7,075 nucleotides of DNA from an uncultured Peptococcaceae bacterium (GCA_958451915.1 CAUDRX010000124.1:1-7075); one strand, 5' to 3'; counted from the first letter of the stretch, positions 1 to 5,679 are shown. The notes: generated from the letters alone by a model not told the origin. Program-made: numbers and translations.

Positions 1-50
1 TTGCTTGAAAAATTTTTTTCACAAAAATACTGTCTAACTTTTTGGGGTCA

Positions 51-74
51 CTTCAGTTTTTCTGAGGGCTTTTT
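51..74 (+). terminator. Possible weak intrinsic terminator of an upstream gene
   Basis: CTTCAG (51-56) and CTGAGG (62-67) can form a six-pair stem with one G-U pair around a five-T loop. A five-T run at 70-74 follows. The stem is short, and no upstream gene is visible to end here, so this is a weak call. The AT-rich stretch 1-50 holds no gene I can recognise. Confidence 0.3.
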
Positions 75-85
75 GCGTTGTGCTC

Positions 86-114
86 TTTTCGTCAGCGCCG
101 ACATCGTGTATCAT
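86..114 (+). promoter_or_regulatory. Candidate promoter of the 152-631 gene
   Basis: The -10 candidate TATCAT lies at 109-114 (five of six bases match TATAAT). A poor -35, TTTTCG, lies at 86-91 with exactly 17 bp between. The same -10 hexamer with the same spacer appears at the hsp20 and C-S lyase promoters in this window, which supports the call. Transcription would start near 121, giving a leader of about 30 bases before the ribosome binding site and start at 152. Confidence 0.4.
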
Positions 115-123
115 GGAGATACA
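107..123. repeat. Small inverted repeat over the -10 box
   Basis: TGTATC (107-112) and GATACA (118-123) are perfect inverted six-base arms around a five-base centre. The left arm overlaps the candidate -10 box and the right arm covers the expected transcription start. A repressor could bind here, but a repeat this short can also arise by chance. Confidence 0.3.
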
Positions 124-151
124 AAGATCTTTCAGAGAAGGAGGAACGACC

Positions 152-631
152 ATGGTATTATTTTCTTATCATACAGGTCCCGCCTTCGCCTGCTATGGCG
201 AATCAGAAGGGATCATCCATGCCATCGATGAGGATGGCCGCATCATCAGAAAGCGTTACATCTTTGGTCAGGAAGACCAGGCCGAAGAGAAAGAGCTGGG
301 GACCTGTGCCGCCGACAAGCTGCCAGCCCTTCAGACCGCGCTCAGAGATTTTCTGGCCCAGCATGGTGAGCTGCCCCAGCGCCTCGACAACGGCACCTTA
401 AGCGGCACCTTCTACACCTTCACCATCCTTGACAAGACCGTCACCGCCTGGAACATCCAGCGCATCGACCTCGCCCGCGTCATGCAGAAGAACCGCCAGT
501 ATTACGATCGCTACGCACAGAACATGATCTGCGAGAATGCCCTGCTCGATCTCTGCGCCGACATCGCCGGCATCATCCGTGAGGATGCGCCGGAGATGGC
601 CAAAGTCCTGCAAAAGATCGCAAAGGCCTGA
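152..631 (+). CDS. Hypothetical protein, 159 aa, function unknown
   Basis: I do not recognise this family. The ATG at 152 is chosen because an excellent ribosome binding site (AAGGAGG, about 139-145) lies 6 bases upstream. The longer reading frame from 80 runs back through the promoter region. The protein is soluble, with no signal peptide or membrane segment. Residues 1-40 look beta-rich, residues 52-72 look helical, and residues 80-105 look beta-rich again (TFYTFTILDKTVTAW). The C-terminal third (106-159) is strongly helical and includes a stretch with several Tyr, Arg and Asp residues (NRQYYDRYAQN). Codon use favours C at the third position, as in the C-S lyase gene at the other end, so it looks like a native expressed gene. 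It stands alone, between its own promoter and a strong terminator. The coding call is firm, but no function can be given. Confidence 0.85.
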   Translation: MVLFSYHTGPAFACYGESEGIIHAIDEDGRIIRKRYIFGQEDQAEEKELGTCAADKLPALQTALRDFLAQHGELPQRLDNGTLSGTFYTFTILDKTVTAWNIQRIDLARVMQKNRQYYDRYAQNMICENALLDLCADIAGIIREDAPEMAKVLQKIAKA

Positions 632-664
632 CCATCCGCCCCGCTGATTCCTTTCATGAACACC

Positions 665-703
665 AAAACGGCCCTTCGCTCTGCTCAGGCGAAGGGCCGT
701 TTT
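665..703. terminator. Strong bidirectional intrinsic terminator
   Basis: AAAACGGCCCTTCGC (665-679) and GCGAAGGGCCGTTTT (689-703) form a perfect 15-pair stem with a 9-base loop. Four A's on the left and four T's on the right give each strand a short U-tract. It lies 33 bases past the stop of the 152-631 gene and 63 bases past the stop of the convergent hsp20 gene, so it probably ends both transcripts. Confidence 0.9.
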
Positions 704-766
704 CGGTATAAAGGGGGTGTGTGGTTATATGTCAATGGGTGGGAGGGTTCGTCATCCTATCGCCGG

Positions 767-1192
767 TCATTCGATCGCGATCGTGGTGCCGCTTGGGACA
801 GCCTTTGGCTGTTCTTTTGGCACAGTCAGTCTGAGCACGCCGTCTTCATACTTGGCGCCAATGTCATCAGGCTTGATATCGCCGACATAGAAGCTGCGGT
901 TCGTCGTGCCAACGTAACGTTCCTGGCGGATGTACTTGCCATTGTCGTCCTTTTCACTGTTGTCCACGTTGCGGCTTGCGCTGACAGTCAGATAACCGTC
1001 CTTCAGGTCGATCCTGATGTCTTCCTTCTTAAAGCCCGGCAGCTCCATATCGAGTTCGTAGGCATTATCCAGTTCACGCACATCCGTTTTCATCACCGGC
1101 TGATACTGGGTCGTGCTGCGGAATGGGCGCATCATAAAATCGTCGTTAAAGAAATCATCAAACAGATCTTCACCAAAAAGTCTAGGTAACAT
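767..1192 (-). CDS. hsp20: Small heat-shock protein, Hsp20/alpha-crystallin family
   Basis: An ATP-independent cytoplasmic holdase chaperone, 141 aa, the usual size for bacterial Hsp20. The N-terminus is rich in Phe and Asp (LFDDFFNDDF, 10-19), as in many Bacillota members. The alpha-crystallin domain covers about 35-128. It contains the conserved ELPGFKKEDI (50-59), an ERYVGTTNRSF segment (91-101) and the signature A-x-x-x-x-G-V-L-x-L-x-V-P-K (113-126). The C-terminal tail carries an I-x-I motif (I138-A-I140), which in this family docks into a neighbouring subunit's groove during oligomer assembly. GGAGGA (1200-1205 on this strand) precedes the ATG by 7 bases, so the start is secure. The gene lies downstream of the helicase and Nudix genes on the same strand, but has its own promoter inside a CIRCE operator. 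The leader is about 80 bases long. Family assignment is confident. Confidence 0.96.
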   Translation of the reverse strand: MLPRLFGEDLFDDFFNDDFMMRPFRSTTQYQPVMKTDVRELDNAYELDMELPGFKKEDIRIDLKDGYLTVSASRNVDNSEKDDNGKYIRQERYVGTTNRSFYVGDIKPDDIGAKYEDGVLRLTVPKEQPKAVPSGTTIAIE

Positions 1193-1285
1193 AAGTCATT
1201 CCTCCATTTCTTTGAACATATCTTTTATAGCTTATGCCCTGATGGGGAGGAGCCCCTTCGGTTCCTTCTCTCTTGGTACGATTAT

Positions 1286-1314
1286 ATGATAGCACGCTTT
1301 ATTAGCACTCGCAA
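1286..1314 (-). promoter_or_regulatory. hsp20 promoter (sigma-A type)
   Basis: Read on the minus strand, -35 TTGCGA (1309-1314) and -10 TATCAT (1286-1291) are separated by exactly 17 bp. A perfect TATAAT overlaps the -10 by one base (1281-1286) and is an alternative, but no good -35 sits at the right distance from it. The -35 lies inside the CIRCE operator, so bound HrcA would be expected to block RNA polymerase. Confidence 0.7.
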
Positions 1315-1328
1315 GAGGAGAGTGCTAA
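1302..1328. promoter_or_regulatory. CIRCE operator (HrcA binding site)
   Basis: TTAGCACTC (1302-1310), nine spacer bases, then GAGTGCTAA (1320-1328): an exact match to the CIRCE consensus with the canonical spacer length. In Bacillota this element is bound by the repressor HrcA, which is released when GroEL is occupied by unfolded protein. It covers the -35 region of the hsp20 promoter, so heat-induced derepression of hsp20 is the direct prediction. No hrcA gene is in the window. Confidence 0.97.
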
Positions 1329-1334
1329 TAAACA

Positions 1335-1366
1335 CAGTTTCGTAACAATTGAAACATTTTCGTGAC
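1335..1366. repeat. Two direct repeats phased at 20 bp upstream of the hsp20 promoter
   Basis: CAGTTTCGTAAC (1335-1346) and CATTTTCGTGAC (1355-1366) match at 10 of 12 positions and start exactly 20 bp apart, about two helical turns. They lie between the Nudix stop and the CIRCE, on the far upstream side of the hsp20 promoter. The overlapping GTTTC (1337-1341) and GAAAC (1351-1355) also form an inverted repeat. They do not resemble the CtsR heptad repeat. They may be a binding site for an additional regulator or may be chance. Confidence 0.4.
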
Positions 1367-1378
1367 ATTTTGGGAGGG

Positions 1379-1768
1379 TCAGTCATGATCACGTGCGTGT
1401 AATATGTCGATGATCTCCTGGTCGGCGGGACAAAAACTGTATTGATCGAGTTCTTCGAGGGTGACCCAGCGCATGGCATGATGTTCCAGCAGCTGTGGTG
1501 TCCCTTTTTCGATGGTGGTATCAAAGAGGGTGAGATGAACGGTCAGGTCCGGATATTGATGGATGACATCCATCAATACTTTGCCGACGTTCAGGGTGAT
1601 GGCAAGTTCTTCCTGACATTCGCGGATAAGCGCCTGCTCCTTCGTCTCTCCGGGTTCTGCCTTTCCGCCGACGAATTCCCAGAGGAGGCCTCTGGCTTTG
1701 TGGGCGGGACGCTGACAGATCAGGATCTTTTCTTTATCCCGGATCAGGGCGGCAACAACTTCGGTCAT
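1379..1768 (-). CDS. MutT-like Nudix hydrolase, probable (deoxy)nucleoside triphosphate pyrophosphohydrolase
   Basis: Predicted to cleave nucleoside triphosphates to the monophosphate and pyrophosphate using divalent metal; 129 aa, the usual MutT size. The Nudix box runs from residue 35 to 57 (G35-x5-E41-x7-R49-E50-x2-E53-E54-x-A56-I57). It is complete except that Ala replaces the final Gly, a common variant. The N-terminus VVAALIRDKEKILICQRP and the following W30-EFVGGK match the MutT/NudG group. The late PAD motif (P114-A115-D116) has Asp where E. coli MutT has the Asn that recognises 8-oxoguanine. This points to a NudG-like enzyme rather than strict 8-oxo-dGTP specificity. The ATG at 1768 is chosen because AAAGGAGA (1776-1783) sits 7 bases upstream. 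An ATG at 1795 would overlap the helicase stop as ATGA but lacks a good ribosome binding site. The gene lies 23 bp after the helicase gene, so it is almost certainly co-transcribed. Confidence 0.93.
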   Translation of the reverse strand: MTEVVAALIRDKEKILICQRPAHKARGLLWEFVGGKAEPGETKEQALIRECQEELAITLNVGKVLMDVIHQYPDLTVHLTLFDTTIEKGTPQLLEHHAMRWVTLEELDQYSFCPADQEIIDILHARDHD

Positions 1769-1775
1769 GGTACGA

Positions 1776-1783
1776 TCTCCTTT
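1776..1783 (-). promoter_or_regulatory. Ribosome binding site that fixes the Nudix start
   Basis: Read on the minus strand, AAAGGAGA lies in the 23-bp gap between the helicase stop (1792-1794) and the ATG at 1768. It decides in favour of the 129-residue form over the nine-residue-longer frame opening at 1795. Confidence 0.8.
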
Positions 1784-1791
1784 CATACAGG

Positions 1792-4700
1792 TCATCCGAT
1801 CATGAGTTTATTGGTCTTTTTTAAGAATTTCGCAGGGATCGGCCGGTCCAGGCGCCAGGTGATGTTCATCGGTTTGCTGCCTTCATGGGTGACATAGGTC
1901 GCTGTGCCGAGAAAGGTGTACGCTTCGGCGGCCCTGGTGAGGGGGTCGGTTTTGAACTCACGCACGAAGAGCAGGATCCTGCTGCCGCGTTCGCGGTGAT
2001 GGATATAGCGTTTGCCGGTGCTGGAGGTGGCTGATGTGGTGCTCTGGCTTTGCCAGTGAAACAGGGATTCATTGATGGAATAGTCTTTATACATGGTGGT
2101 CGGTGAGTAGTCTTTATCGGATTTGTTCAGGGTGATAAAGAACACATCCAGTTGTTTTTCTGGCAGCCATTTGACGCCTTCCCGCATATTTTTTGGCTGA
2201 AGAAAATCCAGTGCGACCAGGATCTGGTCGCGTGTATAGCTGCAATGGAGGTCCAGCGGGCAGTCAAAACCGAGTGGAACGGGTTCGTCTATAAAATCGA
2301 TCTGTTCATATTGATAGCGCAGCAGATCCTGCAGCTCTTTGATCATCACTGTGTTCTTTGCGAGTGCATGCAGATTTGCGCTGACTTCTGGTGCGTTTGG
2401 GTCTTCGATGGCTTTTCCCCAGATGGTCACATAGAACATGTTCAGCATCCGCTGTTCGGTATCGTTCAAACGGGCAGGCGCCACTTTCTCAAGATGGGGC
2501 AGGATCTCCAGCAAAAAACGGATCCAACGCCGGGAATCGATGACGGCAAAACGCTGCAATGCTTTCGCCAGCGGGATTTCCAGTGATTCGTGGAAGTCCT
2601 GCAGCACACCTGCACGCACACAAAGCCGGGAAAAAGAGGCACCTTTTTGTCGATAGATCTCCCGAGGGTCTAAGTGGCAGGTTCTCAGGAAATTGGCGAA
2701 TGTCAGCTGCAAGCCGCTGTCTTCACTGAAATGGCTGATACGTGCGATCAGGCCGCTGGTTCTTCTGTAAGAAGCACGGATGTTTTCCAGGATGTATTCT
2801 TTGGCGACTTTTTCCAGCTGGATGTAGCAGCCTTTCGGTGCAGAGACAAAACCGGTTTCGATCTCACGGGCCACGTTGCGGGTGCTGCTGAGAAGGGCGG
2901 AAAATTTTTCTTCGAAATCATAACGAGTATTGGCCTGACCGATGAAATCCAAAACGGTCAGGCATTCTTTATCTTCGGCGAGGCGCAGTCCGCGGCCGAG
3001 CTGCTGGAGAAAGATGGTCAGCGATTCGGTCGGACGCAGAAAGAGCACGGTGTTGACCTCAGGGATATCGACGCCTTCGTTGTAGATGTCAACAACAAAG
3101 ATGAAACGGATCTGTCCGCTCACGAGCTTTTCTTTGGCGCTTGTTCTCTCCTGATCGGATGAGTGACCGGTCAAAGCGATAGAAGGGATGCCGCGGCTGT
3201 TGAAATAGCGGCTCATGAATGTGGCATGATCGATGGATACGCAGAAACCGAGACCTTTGACGCTGTTGATATCGGTCACGTATTTTAGCAGGGAATTGAC
3301 GATGAGGTTGGCGCGTTTATTGGCAATGCCGCCGCTGATGGTGTAGATATTGCTGAGTTCTTTTTTGTCATAACCACCAGCGCGCCATTTGAGGCTTTTC
3401 AGATCTACATGATCGGTCACACCAAAATACTGAAAAGGACACAAAAGCTTGCGGTCGATGGCTTCAGGCAGACGGATCTCTGCGGCGATGTGGTGGTCGA
3501 AATATGGCAGGATGCTCTTGCCGTCCATGCGTTCTGGAGTGGCGGTCAAGCCAAGCAGGATCTGTGGCTGATAGTAGGTCAGGAGTTTTTGATAGCTTTT
3601 GGCTGCCGCATGGTGAAATTCATCGACGATGATATAGTCGTAATAGTCTGCGGCTGTTTTGCTGGAAAAATCCTGGGAATTGAAGGTTTGAACAGAGATG
3701 AAGAGGTAATCGATGCGGTTTGGGCGATGACTGCCCACATAAAGTTCGCCAAAATTGGCATCTTTGAGCACGGCACGGAAGGTGTTGAGGCTTTGCATAA
3801 GGATCTCTTCCCGGTGGGCGACAAAAAGCAGTCGGTGAGATCTTTTGGGGTCTTTTCTGCAAAACCTTTTATAGTCGAGTGCAGAGATCACAGTCTTTCC
3901 GGTACCGGTGGCAGCGACGATGAGATTGCGATGATGGTCATGAACGGTGCGTTCAGCCTCAAGCTTGTCGAGGATCTCCCTTTGGTATGCATAAGGGGTG
4001 ACATCCAGGACATACTGATCGGAAAGCGGTGTATCAATATTTTTTTCTGCTTTCAGCGCGTGGATCAATCGGGCGCGTTTGCTGGGATCGTAATCTTCAA
4101 ACTCGCTGGCGTTCCAGTAGCTTTCAAAGGTTGCAGCGATCTTGTCGATGGTTTCGGGCAGGTCCTTGTGCGTCACTTTCATATTCCACTCCAGTCCGCT
4201 GGAGATCGCGGCGTTTGAAAGATTCGAAGAACCGACATAAGCAGTCGTAAAACCGGTGTTACGGTAAAAAACATACGCTTTGGCATGGAGACGGGTACGT
4301 TTGGTGTCGTAACTGACTTTGATCATGGTGTTTGGCAGTTTGCACAGTTCTTCGATGGCTTTGACATCGGTGGCACCCATGTAAGAGGTGGTGATGATCC
4401 GCAAGGTGCCGCCGTTACTGGTGAAATCGCTCAGTTCATCGATCAGAAGCCGCAGCCCACTCCATTTGATAAAGGAAACGAGCATGTCAATACGATCACA
4501 GGAGCGGATCTCGTTTTTGAGCTCACTGAACATTTGCGGTTCATGAATGGCGCCGGTAAAGAGACTGCTCTGGGCGATGGAAGTCTCTGGGCGTTCGAGG
4601 TCAGAAGCTGTTTTGCCTGCAGCAAGCAGAGGGTCTTTTTCTTTGAGGAGTGCAAGAAGCTGCTCGGCTTGTTTGTCGATGGTGAGCGCGGCAGCATTTT

Positions 4701-4950
4701 TTTCCTGGACCGTGTTCTGAACAAGCGCAACAATTTGGTTGACGAGCTTCACTTGTGCAGAAAGACCGTCGGTCTTGTCGGAAACCTGATCGAAGCCGTG
4801 TTGGATGATGTCTGTGATATATTGTGTCAGCACCTTGGAAGCTTCAGCTTTATCAATAGGCGCAGTAGCTTTACGATCTTCAGGGATCTCTGAGAGCGCT
4901 TGGCGCAAAGAATGATTGATGACCTGTTCATATAGACCTGGTTGCAGCAT
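1792..4950 (-). CDS. PLD-like domain / SF2 (DEAD/DEAH-type) helicase / DUF3427 protein
   Basis: Predicted ATP-dependent nucleic-acid translocase with a nuclease-like module, 1052 aa, cytoplasmic. Residues 1-125 are mostly helical. A phospholipase-D-like domain covers about 130-280, with H222-A-K224 and G240-S-S-N243; the HKD aspartate position is Tyr229. The helicase core shows a Q-motif-like Y-Q323, Walker A A346-T-G-T-G-K-T353, Walker B D443-E-F-H446, motif III T469-A-T471, motif V N624-E-G-V-D628 and motif VI Q649-Q-L-G-R-G-L-R656. The C-terminal 350 residues, ending in FLGTATY...PMNITWRLDRPIPA, fit the uncharacterised DUF3427 domain. AGGAA (4961-4965) supports the ATG at 4950. A sigma-A promoter lies upstream, and the Nudix gene follows at 23 bp. 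Codon use is less C-rich at third positions than in the C-S lyase gene. A role in DNA repair or anti-phage defence is inference. Domain assignment is confident for PLD and helicase and good for DUF3427. Confidence 0.95.
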   Translation of the reverse strand: MLQPGLYEQVINHSLRQALSEIPEDRKATAPIDKAEASKVLTQYITDIIQHGFDQVSDKTDGLSAQVKLVNQIVALVQNTVQEKNAAALTIDKQAEQLLALLKEKDPLLAAGKTASDLERPETSIAQSSLFTGAIHEPQMFSELKNEIRSCDRIDMLVSFIKWSGLRLLIDELSDFTSNGGTLRIITTSYMGATDVKAIEELCKLPNTMIKVSYDTKRTRLHAKAYVFYRNTGFTTAYVGSSNLSNAAISSGLEWNMKVTHKDLPETIDKIAATFESYWNASEFEDYDPSKRARLIHALKAEKNIDTPLSDQYVLDVTPYAYQREILDKLEAERTVHDHHRNLIVAATGTGKTVISALDYKRFCRKDPKRSHRLLFVAHREEILMQSLNTFRAVLKDANFGELYVGSHRPNRIDYLFISVQTFNSQDFSSKTAADYYDYIIVDEFHHAAAKSYQKLLTYYQPQILLGLTATPERMDGKSILPYFDHHIAAEIRLPEAIDRKLLCPFQYFGVTDHVDLKSLKWRAGGYDKKELSNIYTISGGIANKRANLIVNSLLKYVTDINSVKGLGFCVSIDHATFMSRYFNSRGIPSIALTGHSSDQERTSAKEKLVSGQIRFIFVVDIYNEGVDIPEVNTVLFLRPTESLTIFLQQLGRGLRLAEDKECLTVLDFIGQANTRYDFEEKFSALLSSTRNVAREIETGFVSAPKGCYIQLEKVAKEYILENIRASYRRTSGLIARISHFSEDSGLQLTFANFLRTCHLDPREIYRQKGASFSRLCVRAGVLQDFHESLEIPLAKALQRFAVIDSRRWIRFLLEILPHLEKVAPARLNDTEQRMLNMFYVTIWGKAIEDPNAPEVSANLHALAKNTVMIKELQDLLRYQYEQIDFIDEPVPLGFDCPLDLHCSYTRDQILVALDFLQPKNMREGVKWLPEKQLDVFFITLNKSDKDYSPTTMYKDYSINESLFHWQSQSTTSATSSTGKRYIHHRERGSRILLFVREFKTDPLTRAAEAYTFLGTATYVTHEGSKPMNITWRLDRPIPAKFLKKTNKLMIG

Positions 4951-4977
4951 GAATCTTCACTTCCTATCGGATGTTCG

Positions 4978-4991
4978 AAAACGTTTATTCG
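4978..4991 (-). promoter_or_regulatory. Weak LexA/DinR-box-like sequence in the helicase leader
   Basis: Read on the minus strand, CGAATAAACGTTTT matches the Bacillota LexA consensus CGAACRNRYGTTYC at 12 of 14 positions. It lies between the helicase promoter and start codon, a position compatible with repression. However, a mismatch in the conserved GAAC half-site (GAAT here) weakens it considerably. Confidence 0.2.
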
Positions 4992-5002
4992 TTATTATAA
5001 GT

Positions 5003-5031
5003 AGTATACTTGTATTTCGTTGCCCGAGCAA
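5003..5031 (-). promoter_or_regulatory. Promoter of the helicase-Nudix operon
   Basis: Read on the minus strand, -35 TTGCTC (5026-5031) and -10 TATACT (5003-5008) have a 17-bp spacer. Transcription would start near 4996, giving a leader of about 45 bases. A second -10-like TATAAT is at 4994-4999, without a good -35. AAGTA and TACTT form a perfect five-base inverted repeat with a three-base centre over the -10 (4999-5011), which could serve as an operator. Confidence 0.65.
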
Positions 5032-5100
5032 GATCTGCCGCCGTTCACGCCCTCCCTTTACAGAGATTTTTCCTGGCAGGGAAGATGGTCTTTACATGGC

Positions 5101-5118
5101 TGGCCTATAATGGGGCCA
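5101..5118 (+). promoter_or_regulatory. -10 box with flanking inverted repeat, exported-protein gene
   Basis: A perfect TATAAT at 5106-5111 lies 38 bases before the start codon at 5150. No clear -35 is seen at 16-18 bp. TGGCC (5101-5105) and GGCCA (5114-5118) form an inverted repeat around the -10, so a repressor or activator could act here. The promoter is divergent from that of the helicase operon, roughly 75 bp from its -35. Confidence 0.5.
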
Positions 5119-5149
5119 TGACTTGATCGGAAAAAAGGGAGGATCACGG

Positions 5150-5638
5150 ATGAAAAAGATGGTGAAAGGCGGGGCGCTGCTTTTGGCGGCGGTGCTCCTT
5201 CTGGAAGGGGCCTGGGTGCCGGCAGAGGCGGATGTACTGAGGGAGACGGCTGCGGCGGACGCGGCCCGCACGACGGTCGTGGCAACGCCGCAGGGCGGCA
5301 CACAGACGACGGTGGAAGGCAGCGACGGCAGCGTCACCACGCTGCTCTGCGAAGGGGGCGCGACGCGCATCGCGGTGAGTCTGCCTGAGGAGAGTGCATC
5401 ACCGTTCGACTTGCCTGTGGAAGCCGGTGAATGGGCGGACATGCCGTTCAGGCTTTCCCTCGAGTGTGCCGGGGGCGGCGAAGCAGCGCTCAGGCTGCCT
5501 TTCGCAGATGCCGGCGCTGTCACACTCCACATCTACGCCGCAGACGGCGGCATGCGCACCCTCTCGGTCCAGCCGGCTGGCGGCATGCTCACCTTTACCC
5601 TGGCCGATGGCGAGACCGCCGTTGTCAAAGCTGCATAA
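5150..5638 (+). CDS. Small secreted protein of unknown function
   Basis: 162 aa, no family recognised. It begins with a plausible Sec signal peptide: basic MKKMVKG, a hydrophobic stretch from about residue 8 to 23 interrupted by Glu19, and a likely cut after Ala27 (P-A-E-A before D28). No lipobox cysteine or sortase motif is visible, so release outside the membrane is expected. The mature part is rich in Ala, Gly and Thr and low in Lys, with many alternating beta-type stretches (for example TTVVATPQGGTQTTVEG and VTLHIYAADGGMRTLSVQ), suggesting a small beta-sandwich. It contains two Cys residues that could form a disulfide. GGGAGG (5137-5142) lies 7 bases before the ATG at 5150; a TTG at 5123 in the same frame would displace the signal peptide and is rejected. 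The first two thirds of the gene are unusually G-rich on this strand. It is monocistronic. Confidence 0.82.
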   Translation: MKKMVKGGALLLAAVLLLEGAWVPAEADVLRETAAADAARTTVVATPQGGTQTTVEGSDGSVTTLLCEGGATRIAVSLPEESASPFDLPVEAGEWADMPFRLSLECAGGGEAALRLPFADAGAVTLHIYAADGGMRTLSVQPAGGMLTFTLADGETAVVKAA

Positions 5639-5640
5639 CG

Positions 5641-5679
5641 AACACGCACCTTTCCGGGAACGAAGGGTGCGTGTTTTTC
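5641..5679 (+). terminator. Intrinsic terminator of the exported-protein gene
   Basis: AACACGCACC (5641-5650) pairs with GGTGCGTGTT (5666-5675), and the stem extends to 14 pairs with one G-U. The loop is 7 bases and the T-tract is at 5674-5678. It begins two bases after the stop codon. Confidence 0.9.

Noticed and set aside
707..735. Promoter-like TTGACA (730-735, minus strand) downstream of hsp20
   Set aside because: A perfect -35 hexamer, but the 17-bp -10 position is poor (TTTATA). Transcription would run straight into the 665-703 terminator with no gene to serve.
656..1189. A 177-codon plus-strand frame over hsp20
   Set aside because: It is fully antisense to a clear Hsp20 gene and runs through the bidirectional terminator.
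1302..1328. CIRCE inverted repeat as a Nudix terminator
   Set aside because: It can form a hairpin on the minus strand, but no T-run follows and the exact operator consensus explains it better.
1769..1795. Nudix start at 1795, overlapping the helicase stop as ATGA
   Set aside because: It would fit translational coupling, but it adds nine residues (MTCMKGDRT) outside the Nudix fold and lacks a good ribosome binding site, whereas the ATG at 1768 has a strong one.
3409..4218. A 269-codon plus-strand open frame inside the helicase gene
   Set aside because: It is antisense to the helicase core, whose motifs are all intact. The product resembles no family and has no ribosome binding site worth noting.
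5092..5532. A 146-codon minus-strand frame over the exported-protein gene
   Set aside because: It is Pro/Ser/Ala-rich low complexity created by GC-rich codons on the other strand. The plus-strand gene has a ribosome binding site, a signal peptide and a terminator.
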